From positions 5,784,501 through 5,848,500 of the forward strand of contig NZ_OY769915.1 in assembly GCF_963669205.1 (NCBI RefSeq): a stretch of DNA of 64,000 bases, read 5' to 3'. The notes under the pieces are model-generated. The model saw nothing but the letters and a program-made list of their open reading frames with translations, was not told where the DNA came from and did no database searches. Of the stretch, positions 59,329-64,000 are shown piece after piece. How positions within the stretch are numbered: position 1 is the first letter of the stretch; each line of letters starts with the position of its first letter. The stretch is from an uncultured Roseibium sp. (GTDB lineage: Bacteria > Pseudomonadota > Alphaproteobacteria > Rhizobiales > Stappiaceae). A program made the translations under genes and the position numbers.

Positions 59329-60216
59329 TCAATCGCCAGAGACGCCGGCAAGCCACTTGAACACGAGCTTTGCCTGTTCGGAGGCGTGTGGATGCAGCTT
59401 GACGAAATAGACGCGCGGTGAGGATACCGTTTCAGGCAGCAGCTTCACCAGCCTGCCGCTTTCCACGAACGGACGGGTCAACCCCTCCCAGCCCAGCACC
59501 GCACCCATGTCGTCCTGTGCCGCCTGCAGAGCGATGACATAATTGTTCACCCGATGCACGTTGCGCAACGCACCGCGATACCCGAGCGCGGCAAACCAGT
59601 CCTGCCAGTCCGTCCAGTCGGTCCCCGCCGAATCCAGGTGGATCAGCGGAAGCGCGGCGAGATCTTCGATCGTTTCCATCCGGTTCTGTTCGGCGAAGCG
59701 CGGGCTTCCCAAAGCCGAGATCCGGTCGTGGAACAGGGCCTGGCACGATCCCGTTTCCTGCGACATGTCCCCATAGTGAATGCTCAGATCGCAGTCGCCG
59801 CCGCCCTGGCCGGTGTCGCTGACAATCTGCGAGACGGAAATGTGAGGGTGGGATTTCCAGAACTGCGCAAGGCGCGGCGTCAGCCACAGCGCGCTCATCG
59901 CGGTGGTGGCGCCCACGGTCACCGACGCTCTTGACACCCTGGCGCGCAACTGGTCAAGCGCATCGCCGATTTCCTCGAAACCCCGTTGCAGCGCGACGAA
60001 CAGATAGGCGCCGATCTCCGTCAATTCCACACCCCGGTGATGGCGATGGAAAAGCGCACATTTGAGATCTTGCTCAAGCGATTTCACCTGATGGCTGACG
60101 GCCGCCGGTGTGACGTTCAACTCCGCTGCGGCGGCCTTGAAACTGACATGCCGCGCGGCGGCCTCGAAGCTCAAAAGCGCGTTCAGCGGCGGCAGGTCGT
60201 AAGGGCGCTTTGGCAA
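59329..60216 (-). CDS. LysR-family regulator, GcvA-like
   Basis: A 295-aa protein with PLNALLSFEAAARHVSFKAAAAELNVTPAAVSHQVKSLE at the N-terminus, the GcvA-type helix-turn-helix, and a LysR effector domain. The start is TTG 60216 with GAGGT upstream. It is divergent from the oxygenase gene at 60379, so it probably regulates the oxygenase and enolase-superfamily pair. Confidence 0.9.
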   Translation of the reverse strand: MPKRPYDLPPLNALLSFEAAARHVSFKAAAAELNVTPAAVSHQVKSLEQDLKCALFHRHHRGVELTEIGAYLFVALQRGFEEIGDALDQLRARVSRASVTVGATTAMSALWLTPRLAQFWKSHPHISVSQIVSDTGQGGGDCDLSIHYGDMSQETGSCQALFHDRISALGSPRFAEQNRMETIEDLAALPLIHLDSAGTDWTDWQDWFAALGYRGALRNVHRVNNYVIALQAAQDDMGAVLGWEGLTRPFVESGRLVKLLPETVSSPRVYFVKLHPHASEQAKLVFKWLAGVSGD

Positions 60217-60378
60217 ATCAACCTCATGCAGAGCATATTTAAAGTGCTTGGATCGTATGACTTGACTGCCTCCTTTGCATTAATTTTTCTAAGCCAATGG
60301 AAAAATTTTTGACGTTGCCAGGGAATGCGTTCCCGGAAAAACATGAGGAAACTCACGCGCGACCCGTCAGGAAACCAG

Positions 60379-61383
60379 ATGCCGAACGACCAGATAGCCA
60401 AGCTCGACGACGCATTGCATGCCAAACGCCAGTCCTTCGACAAGATACCGGTTGTCGATCTCGCTCCACTTCTGGACGGAAGCGACCCGGACAAGGTTGC
60501 CGGCGAGATCAACTGGGCGCTCGCCAATGCCGGCTTCATGTACGTGAAAAACCACGGCATCGCCGACGCGGTGGTCGAAAACGCCTTTGAACAGACGAAA
60601 GCCTTTTTCGATTTGCCGGACGCCGAAAAGATGGCGCTGCACGTGTCCCGCTCCGGTCAGACATTGCGCGGTTACATCGAGCCCTTCGGAGAAAACACCG
60701 ACCCGGAAAAAACCAGGGACCTGAAGGAGTGTTTCGACCTTGGCCCGGAATCACAGCCGGACTGCCCTTTCTTCGGACCGAACCTCTGGCCTGAGGAAAC
60801 GCGGCTTCCCGGCTTTCGCGCGGCGGTCTACCACTACCATGAAGAAATGAAGCGCCTTTCCATGACGATCCTGTCCGGGATCGCGCGGAGCCTCGATCTT
60901 GCCCCCGACTACTTCGAGGCCAAGCTGAAAAAGCCGATCAGCATTCAGCGTCTCCTGCATTACCCGCCGCAGACCGGCATCGTCGATGAAAGCATCATCG
61001 GCATCGGGGCGCATACGGACTATGGCAGTCTGACGATCCTGGCGCAGGACGATGTCGGCGGGCTGCAGGTCCTGAACCGGGACGGGCAATGGGTCGAGGG
61101 CACGCCTATCCCGGGCACGTTCGTCATCAATATCGGCGATCTGCTGCAGCGGCTGACCAACGACCGCTACCTGGCCAACCTGCACCGCGTGGTCAACACC
61201 AGCGGGCGCGAACGCTATTCCATCCCGTTTTTCATCGACGCCGATTATGATGCCGAATTCGCGCCGCTTGCCTCCTGCATCGACGCGGACAATCCCGCCC
61301 GCTACGAAGCCGTGACTTGCGGCGCGCACAAGTACGGGCGTTTTGTCGACAGCTACCCCCATCTTCAGAAGATTCCAGCCTGA
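60379..61383 (+). CDS. IPNS-like 2-oxoglutarate/Fe(II) oxygenase
   Basis: A 334-aa protein of the isopenicillin-N-synthase family: PVVDLAPLL, NAGFMYVKNHGI, and the iron ligands His-Asp in GAHTDYGSLTIL and His in LANLHRVVN, with the 2-oxoglutarate Arg in RYSIPFF. It hydroxylates or oxidises a small substrate not identifiable here. I use ATG 60379 (AGGAAACC upstream); ATG 60343 is also possible. It is followed after 58 bases by the enolase-superfamily gene, whose products may be handled in sequence. Confidence 0.85.
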   Translation: MPNDQIAKLDDALHAKRQSFDKIPVVDLAPLLDGSDPDKVAGEINWALANAGFMYVKNHGIADAVVENAFEQTKAFFDLPDAEKMALHVSRSGQTLRGYIEPFGENTDPEKTRDLKECFDLGPESQPDCPFFGPNLWPEETRLPGFRAAVYHYHEEMKRLSMTILSGIARSLDLAPDYFEAKLKKPISIQRLLHYPPQTGIVDESIIGIGAHTDYGSLTILAQDDVGGLQVLNRDGQWVEGTPIPGTFVINIGDLLQRLTNDRYLANLHRVVNTSGRERYSIPFFIDADYDAEFAPLASCIDADNPARYEAVTCGAHKYGRFVDSYPHLQKIPA

Positions 61384-61441
61384 CGCTGTTTCTGAAAAAG
61401 TGCCGGAATCCAGCGCACCCTTTCGCACACCCGGGGCAGTG

Positions 61442-62563
61442 ATGAAAATCGAACGTATCGACCTCTATCAGGCGGACCTGCCCTATTCCGGCGGCACCTA
61501 CATGCTCTCCGGCGGACGCGAATTTCGGGTTTTCGATGCCAGCATCGTGCGCATGGCGACCGCCTGCGGCCTGGAAGGCTGGGGCGAAAGCACGCCGTTC
61601 GGATCAAGCTATATCGCGGCTCACGCCCTGGGTGTACGTGCCGGAATTGCCGAGATCGCCCCGCACCTCATAGGCAGGGATCCGAGGCAGGTGGAGCGGC
61701 TCTACGATGCCATGGCCGAAGTCCTCGCCGGTCACCTTCACGCGAAGACCGCGCTTGATGTCGCCGCCTGGGACATTCTTGGCAAGGCTGCAAAAATGCC
61801 CTGCTGGATGCTTTTGGGCGGCTCAACTTGTCAGCGCATGCCGGTGATGTCGTCGATCCCGGCCGAGACGCCGGAAAAGATGCGGCAGAACGTTTCCAGG
61901 CATCGTGAACGGGGATATCTCGGCCACTCCGTCAAAATCGGTGCCCTGGACCGCGAAGGCGGACCGGCGCTCGACGCGGCACGGATCGAGGCATCGCTGG
62001 CGGACCGGCAAGCGGGCGAGTTCTTCCTGGTGGATGCCAATGGCGGCCTCACCCCGGAAACCGCACTCAGGATGCTGACGCTCCTGCCCGCCGGTCTCGA
62101 CTTCGTGCTGGAAGCGCCCTGCGCGAGCTGGCGCGAAACACTGTCGTTCCGCTCCCGCTGCCGCGTCCCGATCATGCTCGACGAACTCATGCAGGCCGAT
62201 ACGGACCTTGCCCAGGCCATCGCGCTGGATGCCTGTGACGGCATCGGCCTGAAGGTTTCCAAGGCGGGCGGCCTGACGCCGGGCCGGCGTCAGAGGGACA
62301 TGGCAAGGGCGGCGGGACTGACGCTCAGCGTCCAGGATACGGTCGGCTCCACGATCGCGTTTGCCGCGATTGCCCATCTCGGTCAGACCGTTCCGGAAAG
62401 ATATCTCAGGTGCATTCTCGATTGCCGCGACATGGTCACAAGGCAGCTCGCGGAGTTTGACGCTCCGATCGCCGATGGCGGCGTGCTCGCGCCGGATGCG
62501 CCCGGCCTCGGACTGACCGTCGACCGCACCGCGCTTGGTGATCCGGTCGCAAGCTGGATGTAG
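61442..62563 (+). CDS. Enolase-superfamily dehydratase/epimerase (MR/MLE type)
   Basis: A 373-aa protein: N-terminal capping domain, then the barrel with HSVKIGALDREGG, metal ligands Asp in VDANGG, Glu in LEAPC and Asp in MLDELMQAD, and a second Lys in GLKVSKAGG. The first-strand HSVKIG replaces the KxK seen in classical MLE enzymes. Related MR/MLE proteins from Labrenzia dehydrate cis-3-hydroxy-L-proline, a plausible but unproven activity here. Next to an oxygenase and a GcvA-like regulator. Confidence 0.85.
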   Translation: MKIERIDLYQADLPYSGGTYMLSGGREFRVFDASIVRMATACGLEGWGESTPFGSSYIAAHALGVRAGIAEIAPHLIGRDPRQVERLYDAMAEVLAGHLHAKTALDVAAWDILGKAAKMPCWMLLGGSTCQRMPVMSSIPAETPEKMRQNVSRHRERGYLGHSVKIGALDREGGPALDAARIEASLADRQAGEFFLVDANGGLTPETALRMLTLLPAGLDFVLEAPCASWRETLSFRSRCRVPIMLDELMQADTDLAQAIALDACDGIGLKVSKAGGLTPGRRQRDMARAAGLTLSVQDTVGSTIAFAAIAHLGQTVPERYLRCILDCRDMVTRQLAEFDAPIADGGVLAPDAPGLGLTVDRTALGDPVASWM

Positions 62564-62601
62564 ATCGCTCACGCGCCGTCAGTCTGCGTTTCAGAAGACC
62601 C

Positions 62602-63120
62602 TCAGCCCCCGGACATTTCGATCAGGTCCGGCATGAACGGCAGATCCGTCACGCCGATGTCGATCCCCGATTGCATCAGAAGGGTCGACAGCTGGCCGCG
62701 ATGATGGGTCTGATGGTTGAACATGTGCGTGACGAGCAGCCAGCGGGAGCGCGAACGCGTGACATTGTCGGTGCTGCGCGTCCAGGTCATCGGTTCGGCG
62801 AGCCAAGCGGAGGTCAGTTTACCGGCAAAGGTTTCAATGTCGCCGCACATCTCCAGATGCGCGTCCTGCAAGGCACCGAAATCCTCGAAAATATCAACGC
62901 CCATGCCGTTCACGGCGTAGGACACCCCGGAGAACCGTTTCATCCAGACGCGATCTGCAAACAGGATGTGGTTCAGCGTCGAATGGACAGACTTGAAAAA
63001 CGCGCCCTTGTCGGCCTTGCGCTCTTCATCGCTCATCTGCGCAGCGGCCGCATAGGCCTTTTCCGTCATCCAGCTGTTATAGGCCGCAAACCGCTGATAA
63101 AGCCCCGGGTCAATCTGCAT
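62602..63120 (-). CDS. DinB-family protein
   Basis: A 172-aa four-helix-bundle DinB protein with the metal-binding histidines in STLNHILFADRVW (about residues 50-53) and MFNHQTHHRGQL (about 134-141). Family members may be bacillithiol/mycothiol-type transferases or hydrolases; a role here is not established. It is convergent with the enolase-superfamily gene and lies 19 bases downstream of carbonic anhydrase, probably co-transcribed with it. Confidence 0.88.
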   Translation of the reverse strand: MQIDPGLYQRFAAYNSWMTEKAYAAAAQMSDEERKADKGAFFKSVHSTLNHILFADRVWMKRFSGVSYAVNGMGVDIFEDFGALQDAHLEMCGDIETFAGKLTSAWLAEPMTWTRSTDNVTRSRSRWLLVTHMFNHQTHHRGQLSTLLMQSGIDIGVTDLPFMPDLIEMSGG

Positions 63121-63139
63121 CGAACACTCCCGTCGATCG

Positions 63140-63799
63140 TCAGGCGCCGGCGGGCAATGTGTCCGGCAGGGCGGCTTCGAACCGTTCGCTCTCCGGATCC
63201 ATCAGCCGAAGCTCTCCGGAGCCGATGTCGAACCAGGCACCGTGCAGCAGCAGGCCGCCATCCGCGACGGCCCTCTCGATGAACGGAAAGGTGAGCAGGT
63301 TCTTGAGCGAGTGCCGGATCCCGGCATATTCCATTGCAAGCTGCGGATCGTCGGCCTTGTCGATCGGCATGCAGGCCATGGCGATCGCGGCCGGCTCCAG
63401 AAGCTTGATCCAGCGGCCGATGAATTCCCCGGTTGCCATCGGCTCGTTGGCGTGTTCGCGGAACGCCTTCACCCCGCCGCACTGGCCGTGCCCCATGACG
63501 ACGATATGCCCGACCTTCAGGCCGTTGACCGCAAATTCGATCGCCGCACTTGTTCCATGCTGCCCTTCGGTTTCCTCGTAGGGCGGCACGAGATTGGCAA
63601 CGTTGCGGATGACGAACAACTCGCCCGGACCGGCGTGAAAGATGCCTTCCGGCGTGACGCGGCTGTCGCAGCAGGAAATCACCAGGACATCGGGTTTCTG
63701 ACCATAGATCGCAAGGCGCTCATGCGTTTCCTTGTAACGGACGAATCCCTTGTTCAGGTAGCGGCCATACCCTTCCAGAAGGGGTGCGGGAAAAGTCAA
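63140..63799 (-). CDS. Beta-class carbonic anhydrase
   Basis: A 219-aa beta-carbonic anhydrase: zinc ligands in SCCDSRVTPEGIF (Cys43 or 44, Asp45) and HGQCGGVKAF (His104, Cys107). It interconverts CO2 and bicarbonate. The start is TTG 63799, chosen because AGGAGG lies eight bases upstream. It is followed by the DinB gene. Confidence 0.93.
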   Translation of the reverse strand: MTFPAPLLEGYGRYLNKGFVRYKETHERLAIYGQKPDVLVISCCDSRVTPEGIFHAGPGELFVIRNVANLVPPYEETEGQHGTSAAIEFAVNGLKVGHIVVMGHGQCGGVKAFREHANEPMATGEFIGRWIKLLEPAAIAMACMPIDKADDPQLAMEYAGIRHSLKNLLTFPFIERAVADGGLLLHGAWFDIGSGELRLMDPESERFEAALPDTLPAGA

Positions 63800-63904
63800 C
63801 GATAGAGCCTCCTGAACTGCAGACAGGTCTTGTTGCCTGTCAGGAGGTTCTTATCACTTGGGCCTGCGAATGCAAATTGCCCGAAACGGCTTAGGTGATG
63901 GACC

Positions 63905-64000
63905 CTAGAAACGTTCCGCGCGCAGCACCGAGCAGTCCGAAACGGTCACGACACCGATATGGCGTTCGACCACCTCGAACGCCGCCTGAAGCAGCTCGTC
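63905..64000 (-). CDS. C-terminal end of a gene that starts outside the window
   Basis: The minus-strand frame is open from the right edge to a TAG stop at 63905-63907 and encodes DELLQAAFEVVERHIGVVTV followed by SDCSVLRAERF. Codon use is like the core genome. The family is not recognised from 31 residues. Confidence 0.6.
   Translation of the reverse strand, partial: DELLQAAFEVVERHIGVVTVSDCSVLRAERF

Overview
The window comes from an alphaproteobacterium of the order Hyphomicrobiales, most likely the Stappiaceae (Roseibium/Labrenzia/Stappia type). The evidence is the GC-rich core with its hemC-hemD-mitofilin-hemY and tsaD-gpsA-YciI-EVE blocks, and the palindromic intergenic repeats. It splits into two parts: an AT-richer genomic island (1 to about 13400, left end outside the window) and ordinary chromosome (about 13500 to 64000).

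Island (1-13483). A tyrosine integrase lies just downstream of the 3' end of tRNA-Thr(CGT), the classic arrangement for an island integrated into a tRNA gene. Next to it is a compact protein with family-A/T7-type polymerase motifs A, B and C. The far left holds a compact minus-strand operon: Dcm-like cytosine methyltransferase, Vsr endonuclease, MutL/MORC-like GHKL ATPase, HNH endonuclease and the N-terminal part of a SNF2 helicase. This is the gene set of MORC/MutL-associated restriction-modification systems and is the leading candidate for a defence system here. Between operon and polymerase lies a cassette with a small membrane protein, a PD-(D/E)XK-like protein, a secreted staphylococcal-type nuclease, a three-TM membrane protein, a radical SAM protein and a nucleoside-deoxyribosyltransferase-like protein. 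It is bracketed by an intact and a decayed copy of the same small membrane gene.

Core, 13.5-32.5 kb. The minus-strand haem/mitofilin operon (hemC, hemD, mitofilin, hemY) diverges from tsaD-NUDIX-gpsA-YciI-EVE, followed by an ETF-beta-type lysine methyltransferase and an M20 amidohydrolase. A 1.1-kb repeat island (25.2-26.2 kb) contains two copies of a 291/292-bp MITE, each with a 9-bp target duplication. Then come a membrane-anchored AlbA_2 protein, a TSUP exporter, leuB, two small proteins, an EamA transporter and a cysteine synthase.

Core, 32.6-45.4 kb. A four-module protein (class III cyclase, winged helix, TolB-like, TPR) is followed by a catabolic cluster: a divergent LysR regulator, then ALDH, an atypical M19 dipeptidase, a 561-aa protein of unknown family, DUF3726 and an Ldh-family reductase in one translationally coupled operon, with a BCCT transporter behind it. 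A chemoreceptor follows.

Core, 45.4-64 kb. A secreted phytase-like protein has a well-formed Pho box. Next are a Bcr/CflA exporter, arsR-arsC, a diaminopropionate ammonia-lyase/M24/EutA-like trio, asd, a TenA protein, an EamA transporter, a nested palindromic repeat, a Cache chemoreceptor, a GcvA-like regulator divergent from an IPNS-like oxygenase plus enolase-superfamily enzyme, a DinB protein, beta-carbonic anhydrase and the end of one more gene. No rRNA, CRISPR array or complete insertion sequence was seen.
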